Positions 45,553-55,505 of a stretch of DNA of 64,000 nt are shown here, in pieces. This DNA is from Boswellia sacra (taxonomy: Eukaryota; Streptophyta; Magnoliopsida; Sapindales; Burseraceae): positions 62,001 through 126,000 of the forward strand of contig SNVD02000326.1 in the NCBI GenBank assembly GCA_013180625.2, read 5' to 3'. Position numbers and translations under genes: made by a program. Under the pieces are notes generated by a model. That model was not told where the DNA came from. It saw only the letters and a list, made by a program, of their open reading frames with translations, and made no database searches. Numbering within the stretch: position 1 is the stretch's first letter; each line of letters opens with the position of its first letter.

Positions 45553-46099
45553 TGATGCAATGTGACTCAAGCCACTGCATCTCAACCAGCAACATGCTGC
45601 TGTTTTGCTGCTGTCTGCATGCTGTTTTACTGCTGTCTGCATGCTGTTTTGTTGCTATATGTCTGCTGTTTTTCTGTTGTCTGTCTGCAGCGGTCTTGCT
45701 ATCTATTTTTTGGTTGCTGTATTTACATTTATAGTCAGCCACCTAAAAAGGCTATTAATACTAATGTGCAGTAAATGTAGAAAAAGCAGGTCATGTAAGT
45801 TGTATAAAACTTGAAAAATAAAGCTGAGTGAAAAGAAGCAAAAATAGAGAGCTTAGAGTGGTTCTAAGCTGAGAGTGCAGTGAGGAGAGTGTGTAATCCA
45901 AATTCTCTCTAGTGCATTCATTTCTATCCCTCCCGTGGAGTAGATCATGGATCGAACCACGTAAATTTTGGTGTGTTCTTGTTTATGTTTCTGCACTTAA
46001 ATTCAGTTTGTATGCTTGCAAGAGAGCACAGAAAATTTCCAGATTTTCTGCTTCAAGGCAACCTACTCTAGCTACAAATTATCTCCAGATTTCTTCACA
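45553..46099 (+). repeat. 3' LTR of the intact copia element
   Basis: 547 bp. It is the same as the 5' LTR apart from about 15 substitutions and a 5 bp insertion in GCACAGAAAATTTCC (about 46027-46038). The TATA box is at 45803-45809. Confidence 0.95.
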
Positions 46100-46104
46100 G
46101 TCAT

Positions 46105-46832
46105 TACATTAAAAAAAATAATTATAAATATACAATTTGTTGTGGTATGATTTTGTAAAACATAGTTTTACGATATTATTTTGGTATGGTAATTTCAAGT
46201 TTCAGTTTTTAGATTTTTAATTTTCTTTTTTTAAAACTCTTTATACTGACTACTGTTGGATCATTTTAAATTCAACGATCATTTTTGGATGTTCATGTTA
46301 GTTTTCTAAATCTTTGGGCCCTTATGTACGATGTTTATGTCATTCTCCATTTTTAAGGATGGAAATGCCAGGAAACACAATCCAAAGCACCAACAAAGCT
46401 GATCAACACAGCTGCCTTCACAAGTCCAGAGCACCAACCACAACTTCGATACATCTTCCTGAACATTTGTGAAAGACAAGTTTCGGAGGAAAGTAGATCA
46501 CTTTTCCTCTCCGGCTAGCTTTCCTTTTTCAGATGATTTCATAAGAGTTTTGGAGGGTCCCTCAAATCCGTGTAAGATCTGCTTGGTCTTCAGGTCCAGC
46601 TCTCTGCCGTCCATCAACTTTCTCACTGTTTTGTGAATATCTCGATCGTTTGCAAATTAATGAATCGCTCATTAATTTTTTGGCGTATTTTACATTTATT
46701 ATTTTTAATGGAGAGTTTTGTGACTGATGATTTAGTTTTGTGGAACGTTGTTGCATATTTTGTTATTAGCTTTGATCCTTGCTTTTGTTTTGTACAGTTT
46801 CTTTATTTGTTTATCTAAATTGTCTATCATTA
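46105..46832 (+). promoter_or_regulatory. 5' flank of TNL2
   Basis: The part from about 46380 (scattered AGCACCAAC, TGTGAAAGACAAG, GGAAAGTAGATC, CTTTCCTTTTTC) is shared with TNL1's upstream region and the fragment at 40001-40260. No clear TATA box could be fixed. The first 250 bp are AT-rich spacer next to the copia element. Confidence 0.5.
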
Positions 46833-47380
46833 GTGGATGATCGTGGCTTCTTCTTCTTTTTCATCTTCCTCCACTCCTTGACTGTACAATGATGTCTTCC
46901 TTACTTTTGAAGGAGTGGAGACCTTCGGCTTTGCTTAAAAGAAGTATTTAATGTATCTGTGATTACAAATTAATCAAACATTTCTCATCTCGTTTTGATG
47001 CAACTGAAGCATCAAAGATTTCTGTCGTCATTTTCTTGGACAGTTGTGCAGACTCCAGTTTGTACCTACAAGAACTTGAGTCGATCCTTGAATGCAAGAG
47101 AAGATTCGGGCAGTTGGTAATACCGATTTTCTATAACGTAGATCCGTTAAATGTAAGGAATCAGACTCTGGAGCTTTAGGGGTTGCATTTTCAAGGCTTC
47201 AGGAACATTTTAAATAGAGAATATATGAGCTGCCTGGAGCTTTTGGGGCGACATTTTCAAGGTTTCAGGAAGGTACAAAAAGGCTGGTCAGAATAGATGA
47301 GCTGAACATAATCAGATGGAAGGCTGCTTAATTTGGTGGATGCAGCCAATCTATCCGGCTTCAATAGAAGTGCCTACAAG
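46833..47380 (+). pseudogene. TNL2 TIR exon
   Basis: MIVASSSFSSSSTP is followed by TGA (about 46879), then LYNDVFLTFEGVE, the decayed YDVFLSFRGED motif. About 100 bp of unrelated frame follows, then ATEASKISVVIFLDSCADSS, LECKRRFGQLVIPIFYNVDP and GWSE. Two partial copies of the ...GFR block (CATTTTCAAGG-TTCAGGAA at about 47188 and 47258) suggest a local duplication of about 70 bp. Confidence 0.8.
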
Positions 47381-47921
47381 TAAGAGTGAATTTTCTCTTG
47401 GAATTTTCTTCTTTGATGATACTTTATTCCCTATAATTTTTTCTTTTCTTAATTAAAATATTATTCATAGTTGAATGGAATTAAATAGTTATAACACAAT
47501 TTTTCTTGCTTACAGTAATTTTTTTTAATTAATTTCAAGAATTTGTAGGGCTTAAGATCAGATGTTTTAACATGCTGGCGTTCTGATCTTCTTTTGTATA
47601 CTCTTCCATTAAAATTACATCATTTTACTTGAGCAGACAAGAAATAAATAAGAATCCAACCGATCCTTTCATTGATCTTCTCTCTGACACAGCAATATCT
47701 AATCGGTTATAAAATTATTACCCCAAACTAATGTTTCTCTTCAAAAGAGAAATTATATTAATTGATTTTAGAAATGTCCCATGCCAAGAATGCATGAAGC
47801 ATCTTACTTTTATAAACTTTAAGTAACATCTTCAATATTATATCAACTTGGAATGAGAACTATGTTTTCTTTATTCCTCTAAATTTATGTATTCCAATTA
47901 ATGCTTGTTTTTCTAACTTCA

Positions 47922-48977
47922 GGACTGATTTTTCACATATTGAAGCAGCTGTCGCAAAAATTTTGGACAGTCTGTATCCAAATCATTACAACGACCTGGT
48001 TGGAGTAGAATCAAATGACGACCTGGTTGGATTAGAATCAAGCGTCAAAGAAATTGAATCTTTAGTGTGCAATGAGTCAAATGATGTTTGTGTTGTAGGA
48101 ATTTGGGGTATTGGGGGGATAGGCAGGACAACAAAAGCCCGTCTTTTATTCAACAACTTTCAAAGCAATTTTAACATTTTTGCTTCATTGAAAATGTTAA
48201 AGAAAAATTTGAGGAAGGCAACCTACGTCATTCGTAGAAAAAATTCGCATTCGTGTGTAGAAGGTTCGGGGGTATGATGTTTGTCATTGTTTTAGAAGAT
48301 GTGACACACTATGAACAAATAGAAAAGATAATTCAAAACTTTATTTCCTTAGGTTCAAGAAGTAGAATCATAATAACAACTAAAGATAAGCAAGTGTTGA
48401 GAAATTATGCAGTTAATTATACTTACAAACGTGAGGTTGAGGGATTATCTAATTTTGATGCTTTGCAAATGTTTAGCCAGTGTGCCTTTGGAAGAGTTTT
48501 TCCTATTGAAGATTACAGGGAGCTTTCAAAAAAAATAGTTGGGTATGCTAAAGTTGGTCCATTAACTCTTGAAGTATTAGGCTCCTCTCTACGAGGCAAG
48601 ACAAAACAGGAGTGGAAAAGGGTAATTAAGAAATTAGATAAACATACTCCCATGGATATCCAAAAAGTGCTACATATAAGTTAATGGACTTGGTGATGAA
48701 GAAGGGAGTATATTTCTAGATATTGCATGTTTTTTTAAAGGGTGGAAGGTTTATCTTGTAAGAGATATCTTGGATGCCAGTGGCTTTCACGCAATGTATG
48801 GATTATGTATTCTCATCCAAAAGTCACTTATGAGTATATCATACAACACCATCACAATGCATCATCTGCTTTAGAGAATGGGGATCGAAATTGTTCGGAA
48901 TGAATGCCATCAAGTTCTTGGCAAATGCAGTCGATTGTGCCATTATAAGGATATCTACAATATATTAAGCAAAAATA
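47922..48977 (+). pseudogene. TNL2 NB-ARC exon
   Basis: It starts with IEAAVAKILDSLYPNHYNDL and contains a duplicated LVG.ES block (DLVGVESN, then DLVGLESS). The P-loop is CVVGIWGIGGIGRTTKARLL, where the ATP-binding Lys (GIGKTT) is Arg. A frame change near 48270 is followed by kinase-2 FVIVLEDV, RNBS-B SRIIITTKDKQVL and GLPL as VGPLTLEVLGSSLRG. ARC2 follows (EGSIFLDIACFFKGWKVYLV) and the MHD motif reads TMHHLL with a TAG next. NB-ARC normally exchanges ADP for ATP to activate the receptor. Confidence 0.88.
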
Positions 48978-49589
48978 AGGTGAGATTCAAGACATTAAAC
49001 TCCCATTTAAGCCATTAAATTAGATATTATTTTTATTGAATTTAATATTGAGTAATAATATTCCAAAAGATTATTGTAAATCCCATTCTAAGTGATATTT
49101 TAAATATTATGACAATTTTTTTCTATTTATAAATAATAAAATGATTTGGTAACTAATAGGGCATTTAACTAATTAAATTATATATTTGTATAAATACACA
49201 TCATTGAGCTTTGATAGTTCAGATTTTGAAAATCATATATGCACCTACAAAAATGGCCAAAATTTTAAAAAAAAAATTTTAACTCAATTGTCGTATATAT
49301 TGACTCTATGTAAAGAGCTCAACAAAATAGATTTTCCTTTTGAGACCTCATATAATGTATTTAAATATCTAGAAAATATTTAGTTTAAACAGGCCTTAAT
49401 TTGGAGAATATCCATTTTATTTATTGTTCTTATTAGCTCAGACAGTGCATTAGTGGATGGGTATGGAAGATGTCTTATAGGTTCAAAATTTGTAAAGCAG
49501 AAGTGGAAAAATTATGTATATTTTGAGAGTTTGATCACTAAACATTTACTATGAGCTTTTTACATGTGCAATTCTAACTTATCATACCT

Positions 49590-51025
49590 TCTTGATGTGA
49601 GGGGACTGAAGCAATTGAGGGCATATGCTTGGACATGTCTAGGATAAAAGATATACACTTGCATCCTCATGCTTTTTAGAAAGATGTGTAACTTGAGATT
49701 CTTAAAATTATAGTGCTCAGACAACAAACAAAAACAGCTGCAATAAGGTGCTTGGTTTTCTGGAATTTCTTATGACTGAGCTAACATATCTTCCCTGGCA
49801 AGGATTTCCATTACAATCACTTTCGTCAACAATTCATCTAGAGAATCTTGTTGCACTTAACATGCCTCATAGCAATGTTAAGCAGCTTTGGAATGGCTCC
49901 CAGGTAATCATGAGATTTTTACACGGTAACCTTCATGTTGCAAATTTAAGTATCGGAGATGCTAATTTGAGTTGGGTGATTTATTTTGCTTTCTTGCAGC
50001 TTCTTGTTAATTTAAAACACTTTAACCTTAGGCACTCCAGGAGCCTTACCATTATCCCAGACCTCTCACTGGCTATGAATCTTGAGAGCTTGATTCTTCA
50101 AGGCTGTTCAAGTTCGATTGAGATTTCCTCATCTATCCAGTGTCTCAGTAAGCTTGTTATCCTAAATCTAAGTGACTGCGAAAGCCTTACTAGTCTTCCA
50201 ACTAACATCCAAACATAATGTCTCATAAATGTTATTCTCTCTGGCTGCTCAAATCTGAAGATGGCTCCAAGGATTTTATACAGCGTGAAAAGGTTATATT
50301 TCAAAGGAACTTCTATAGAGGAGTTGCCCGCTATTGAACAGCCATCAAGACTTGTTGTATTGGATCTTGAAAACTGTTCAGAGCTTGAGAAGCTTCCAGG
50401 CAGCAAATGTGGGTTGAAGTCACTTGAATTTCTCAGCCTCTCAGGTTGCTCAAGATTGCCTTACAAATTGGGAAATTGGAAGCTTTACTGTCTTGAAGCT
50501 AAGGATACTGCCATATCAGAAATACCTTCATCCCTTGCACATTAGAAAAGACTTGACAAATTATCCTTAAGCCGAAGTACGGGAACAGAGCTGGTAGGTT
50601 TGGTACTGCCCCATCTTTCAGGTTTGAGCTTCTTGACTTGTCTAGATTTATCTTACTGTCAAATCACAAATTTACCTGACAGTATCAGCTCTTTGACCTC
50701 TCTAGAATGGTTATCTCTAAGTGGCAACAATTTTGAGAGAATAACAGAAAGCATCGAAGACCTTTATAATTTGTTTTTTTCTAGACTTGGGCTATTGTGA
50801 GAGGCTCCAATCCCTGCCAGAGCTTCCAAAGGGTCTAAATATGCAAGCGCGCAGCTGCACATCGTTGGAAGAATTATCAGATCTATCATTTCTATTTTCA
50901 CCTATTTCAAAGGGGCACAAAGTTAACCTTGCCAATTGTTTTAAACCGGACCAGAGTACACTCAGAAGCGAAGTGGAAGATGCTCTAACAGAGATTCAAC
51001 ACAAGGTCCCTTTCAACCCTTCTTA
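49590..51025 (+). pseudogene. TNL2 LRR exons
   Basis: ICLDMSRIKDIHLHPHAF is followed by stops. LRRs then appear at 49780-50218 (GFPLQSLSSTIHLENLVALN, LVNLKHFNLRHSRSLTII, LESLILQGCSSSIEIS) across an intron of about 95 bp near 49905-49999. More repeats lie at 50220-50545 (LNSGCSNLK-type, LDLENCSELEKLPG) and 50600-50800 (CLDLSYCQITNLPDSI, LEWLSLSGNNFERI). A frame change precedes YCERLQSLPELPKGLN, the standard LRR exit into C-JID. Stops occur at about 50216, 50543 and 50799. Confidence 0.85.
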
Positions 51026-51100
51026 ATTTCGTAAGACTTTTTATTATTGTTTGCAATTTGATGTTAAAACTATGTCACAAATGATGTATTCTTGGTGGGG

Positions 51101-51674
51101 CAGGAATTTTATCGAGCTCTTAATGGTACTATGTATTTCCCTGGAAATGAAATTCCAGAGTGGTTCAGGTTTCAAAATATCGGATCTCGTTTAGAGCTGG
51201 CACCAGGTTGGATCAATAAAAACTTTCTTGGTTTTGTTCTGTGCGTTGTTGTAACGTATCGAGATCATCATATTGTTGGTGAGGATTTCTTTGTTCGTTG
51301 TATTTGCACGACCAAAAGCAAAGATGGTGAGCTGGGACCTGGGAGAACGCCCTGGCCTTTTGGATGCTTGGGATAGTGATGGGCAGGAATATGTTGGGCC
51401 CGATCATGTATTCCTGGGGTATCATTTGTATATGTGTGATCCAATGGATGATTGCTATACTCGTTTAAACAACGAAAACAAAGCATCCAACGAATTCCAT
51501 GTTGAGAGTCCTGATTGTGGAAGGATAGGATGTTGTGAGGCGAAAAAATGTGGACTCCATTTGTTGTATGCCCAAGATTGTGGAGCATTAGCAGCAGGAT
51601 CCTGCAGGAGATATAGATTTGATGAAGGAGAGGAAGAGGAACCACACTGCAAGAGGTTGAAATTTTCCAATTAA
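51101..51674 (+). pseudogene. TNL2 C-JID exon
   Basis: After GGGGCAG it reads EFYRALNGTMYFPGNEIPEW and FRFQNIGSRLELAPGWIN, the start of C-JID (P-G-x-E-I-P-x-W-F). At about 51325-51340 the frame shifts from SKDGELGP to the downstream frame GLLDAWDSDGQEY, FHVESPDCGRIGCC and KRLKFSN, ending at TAA (51672-51674). The downstream half is almost identical in layout to TNL1. Confidence 0.88.
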
Positions 51675-52938
51675 ACAGCAAAGAAGAATCCTATAATGCA
51701 CACAAGATTGACTTAGCAAAGTCTTATCTTGTGCATCTCAATTTTCTTAGTTTGTTTCCTTTCTAAGTGTTTTCGTTTAAATTGGCTTTATGTACAAATT
51801 TTAGCAAATTTTCAAATTTGACTGTGAGCTGTTAATATTTCTGTTTTGGCCGAGTCTAGGGTGTTCATAGACAATATCTAGTGATAGAGTAAAACCTTGG
51901 TTTGGGTGGCTTAGCGAGCCTAGTGCTTAGTAGTTCTTTCACAGGCTTAAATGCTTGGCGTTTTATTTTCTCAACTATGTGCCCTGTGGTGCAATTGTGA
52001 GAAATATGTTTAGCGGTTTTATGAGCTACGGCATAAGGATGAGTTACATGATTTCACAAACCGAAGGACCTTGGTGCTTTTGAAGTAAGAACTTAACTGT
52101 TGAGTGCGTATTTACACACATCTACCTGGATTGTTGATGTCTTGGCATGTCTTCACTTGTTATTTAATTTACACGCATAGACCGTATTTAGATGTATATT
52201 ACTTTAATGAACTGAAAGGTAGGAACGGGGTTTCTGACCTCTCACTCCAAGGTAGATTATTCGAAGTTCAAGATACAGCTGCTTTAAAACTTCTTTAGAT
52301 GATTCGGATAATGTCATGTTATAAAGATTGGAATGTATTCTGTTTTTAGCCTAAAATAATTCAGATTCTTTTCTTCTATCTTGCGACTCTTCATTGGATG
52401 ATGGTACTCGTATATGTAATTATTTTTGGATGATGTTGTCATATGATGACTCATCATATGTACCAGCTTTGAAATGAACATAGGAAGTAGAATTTAGATG
52501 TTTCAAAAAGAAAATGATAATTCCTTTATTATTTTACTGATTGTTTATTTCTTATTAACTCTTTACAAAATCCTAATATTGAGATCTTGGGACATTACAA
52601 GCTATGAGAAAACCAGGAGATTTGAGTTAATAGAAAGAAAAAAGTTAAGCCCATATGCACCTAATTTGATACGCACCCCACCATTTTCTAGATACACAAA
52701 ATATTAAAACACAAGGTAGTCAATTGAAATCCAAAATGAAGAGCAACTTATAGATTTATCGGTTTGTGGCAAGCTTGTGCTTGAACCCAAAATGATTTTG
52801 GTATTTTCAAGTGCATTCATGTCTATATAGCAGCTAGTATAATAACAAGAATTTAAACTCAACTCTTTTACACTGGACATATAGAGGTACCATATCCTAA
52901 AATAAATTCATTTAGGAAAAAATATGAAATGAAATGTT
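51675..52938. other. TNL2 3' flank and spacer
   Basis: 51735-51970 is duplicated at 38070-38310. No further gene, LTR or TIR was recognised. Short frames at 52104-52298 and 52498-52707 look non-coding. Confidence 0.5.
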
Positions 52939-53577
52939 TCAAACACCATCATAGAATTTCCTGATGCTGCTCCTTTTCAATACAGAAGGCATATAGATTG
53001 GCTTACGACTCAAGAGTGGACGTTCAAATTCATCACGTAAATTTCTACAGTTATGGTTTTGCGTGACTAAAGAACCTTCTGTTACTTGTGATTCCTCAAA
53101 ATAGTGATGATCATGATCACGAACACCCAAATATTCAACATCTTGCTTATAAATTAGACGAATCCCACACCCTTTCACTGAACTATTCCACTCTTTTTCG
53201 CCTTTACCAGAGATTTTAAAGCTGGCTTGAATGAAGGTACCAGTACTTGGCCATTCTGATGGTCCTGAAAACCTCAAGCGTGACGGATAGCCCAACCAAA
53301 GGTGACCAGACTCAATACTGGTGAAACTAGGGACAGTAAAGTTGAAGAAAAACTCGCGTCTCTTCACTGTTAAATTACAACAAATGTCCCAGGAGATTTC
53401 ATCAGGAAAATCAGGAATTGTAAATACTGCACACACAGCAAATCCCATGAAGTTATCATTTAACCAGTGGGGAGGTAGTTGGATCCTAATAGATGAGTCA
53501 TTTTGCCAATGACTGAACCACTTTGGGATTTCACTTCCCGGAAGACGGATATGAAATTGAGAGTGATTAGTGGGTTC
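52939..53577 (-). pseudogene. Isolated TNL C-JID exon on the opposite strand (remnant C)
   Basis: A minus-strand frame of 213 codons follows an acceptor-like TAG at about 53578. It reads EPTNHSQFHIRLPGSEIPKW and FSHWQNDSSIRIQLPPHWLN, then FMGFAVCAVFTIPDFPDEIS and KGCGIRLIYKQDVEYLG, the C-JID pattern (LPGSEIPKWF ... GFAVCAV ... CGIRLIY). It is more diverged from TNL1/TNL2 than they are from each other, so it is another subfamily. No LRR exon was found in the next 1.2 kb upstream on this strand, before the CACTA end at 54763. The exon itself is intact, so it may be the last exon of a truncated gene. Confidence 0.8.
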
Positions 53578-54762
53578 CTAGAACATGAAATTATGATCTT
53601 TAATAAGTATAAACAAATAATTGGAAATTACAGGGAAAACAAGAAGATATATCAGCTTTATGATTGTTAAGTATTATCAAATAAATGGAAATTAAGGTGA
53701 TTCTATCACAAACTTTGAACTATTAACTTATATATGGTAAAATGAATGGTTTATATATGTTTCAGGGCCTATGCATCATATAATGATTAACTGATGATGA
53801 TGGTTATTTTTCTAGAGAAAAGAAATAGTAATAAAGCTCCAAATTTAGATTATATTGATTAATCACTTTAACTATTCAAGCTTCAGTCCTTTGCTTTTTT
53901 TCCTCCTCCATTAGCAAGTTTGTAACTCTAGTCTACCAAAGTTGTATTCTAACGCTCAACTATGAGTTCAAATTTATTTAGAATATATTTTTCTCCAAAT
54001 TATGTGGCATTCTGTTATTCGGAAGCTACACCGTATGAGAGATTTAATCTTGAAGTGTGAGACCATTTAATTAGCGTAACTAATTTCCAAATTTGCCCCT
54101 TCCATTTTCATTGATAAGAGAACTTGCCATGTTAGAGAAAATTATTCCTAGAATATTAACCTCTAAAGGAGCACTATATATGTGTTTTTCAATTTGTAGA
54201 AAAGAGGACCACACAAAGTGGTTTTAAGAGCTACAGAGTTTATATGGTTCTGAGATTTGTGAGCTTGGGCTGTCCATTATTCTTATGTACTTAAGATTTA
54301 AGCAATTACTCTTAAGGCATGAAGGCTTCTTAAGTATAGTTTGATCAAAAGATCTTTAGATTTTGTCTATGCATCTAAAAAATAAATTCAATTTTATAAC
54401 TTCCGTTTGATGCAAAGATTTTGTGTGTCTAGGCATTTCATGTGAGTGTTTTTACATGTTACTTGAAAGTGCTATTGACTATCTCATGCATATTGAGTAT
54501 AAAAACATAGATGGTGTAGATGTTCTTGGACCATTAAAACATATATAGACGTTTTTTAATAGTTAACTATTGACTTATTTAATTATTCTAAATATGTAGG
54601 ATTAATAATGATACTTTTAAACTCTCAATATCTTCAGACATGATCGCTACTTTGGACATTATGACTATAAAGTTAATAGTAAAGAGATCAAAGAAGATAC
54701 CTGAAGCCAGCATTTCAAAATCTTAACTGCCAAGTTGTTTGTCCTGCTTTAAGTCCCAACCA
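53578..54762. other. Spacer between the reverse C-JID exon and the CACTA end
   Basis: AT-rich, intron-like sequence. On the minus strand at about 54700 a donor-like CTTCAG-GTATCT occurs after a short possible exon, but no TNL motif could be read, so I do not call it. Confidence 0.4.
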
Positions 54763-54885
54763 CACTACAAGAAGGGTGCCCTTATACTGCGCCCATCTAC
54801 GGCAGTTTTTAAAAACCGACGTAAATGGCGCACACGCAGAATTTTATACGGCGGTTTTGAAACCGCCGTATAAGAGGCTGAAAAA
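54763..54885 (+). mobile_element. CACTA (En/Spm) transposon end with subterminal palindrome
   Basis: CACTACAAGAAGGGTGCCC is a CACTA terminus. Subterminal repeats follow: CTACGGCAGTTTTTAAAAACCG and a perfect 30 bp palindrome at 54844-54873 (arms TTATACGGCGGTTT / AAACCGCCGTATAA around TG). GGCGGTTTT-AAACCGCC motifs of this type are common in dicot CACTA ends and bind the transposase. I do not find the opposite terminus in the window, so the element is truncated or runs beyond 64000. Confidence 0.7.
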
Positions 54886-54920
54886 CCCCCAAATTAATTA
54901 GACCATAATAGCGGGAATTT

Positions 54921-55505
54921 TGTCACGAGCTTGGAGTTTAGCGCAGCTTGCTCGTGCGGCACTTAGGCAACTTGAACCCGAAGTTGCTAAGTAAGCCTTG
55001 CGGATAGCTTGCTTCGCTTAAGGAAGAAGCTTGTGGACCGTTGAGCTTAAGAACTTGAAGGCAACAAGGAGAAGAGTAGGAAGAATGAAGGCAAGTATTG
55101 CTTACTCAAAGAATGCTTTGTATTACGATTGAAAGCTTTACAATGCTTGAATTCAAATGATTTATGTGGATTAGCTTGGATATATTACAAATGAGCCTTG
55201 GAGGGGTTTTTATAGTGAGTCACCTCCTCCATAACGGCTAGTTAACGGCTAGTTTCTAACGGCTATATAACGGCTAGTTTCTAACGGCTATATAACGGCT
55301 AGTTTCCTAACGGCTAACAGTTAGTTCCCAACGGCTATATAACGGCTAGTTCCCAACGGCTATATAACGGCTATATTTGACCATCTAGAATATCTAGATA
55401 TTTACATTAATGCCACTAGCTAGAATTTCGGAAAGGTGGGCTTGGATTAGGCCAAGCCTTGTGTGATTGGGCCAACTCTAGCTTGTAACTTGGCGGGCCG
55501 TAACA
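54921..55505 (-). repeat. 3' LTR of gypsy element 2
   Basis: 585 bp. It differs from the other LTR mostly by fewer AACGGCTA units (11 against 14) plus small indels near 55100-55180. The TATA box on the minus strand lies at 55207-55215. Confidence 0.92.
55233..55373 (-). promoter_or_regulatory. AACGGCTA repeat array in the 3' LTR (11 copies)
   Basis: AACGGCT occurs 11 times, in paired forms such as TCTAACGGCTATATAACGGC and CCCAACGGCTA. Several units fit the mitosis-specific activator consensus YCYAACGGYYA bound by three-repeat MYB factors. The array sits about 20 bp upstream of the LTR TATA box. Confidence 0.75.

Larger units (their letters stand above)
40862..46099 (+). mobile_element. Complete copia retrotransposon (5,238 bp), Tnt1/Tto1-like
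   Basis: LTRs at 40862-41403 and 45553-46099 begin TGATGCAATG and end TTCTTCACA. A perfect 5 bp duplication, GTCAT, flanks the element (40857-40861 and 46100-46104). The PBS and polypurine tract are in place and one uninterrupted frame fills the interior. The two LTRs differ by about 15 substitutions and one 5 bp indel by my count, so the insertion is fairly young. It lies upstream of TNL2. Confidence 0.97.
46833..51674 (+). pseudogene. TNL2: nearly full-length TIR-NB-ARC-LRR pseudogene
   Basis: Exons in order: TIR about 46833-47380, NB-ARC about 47922-48977, first LRR exon about 49590-49902, LRR exon about 50000-51025, C-JID exon about 51101-51674. It has the normal five-exon TNL layout without transposon insertions and serves as the template for reading TNL1 and the remnants. 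It is broken by a stop at the TIR start, frameshifts, a stop right after the MHD motif (48872-48874), LRR stops and a frameshift in C-JID. The P-loop Lys and the MHD Asp are also changed, so it could not act as a switch even if read through. Confidence 0.92.

Noticed and set aside
54700..54760. Possible upstream exon for the reverse C-JID gene
   Set aside because: It has a donor-like site, but the translation shows no TNL motif and contains stops in the likely frame.
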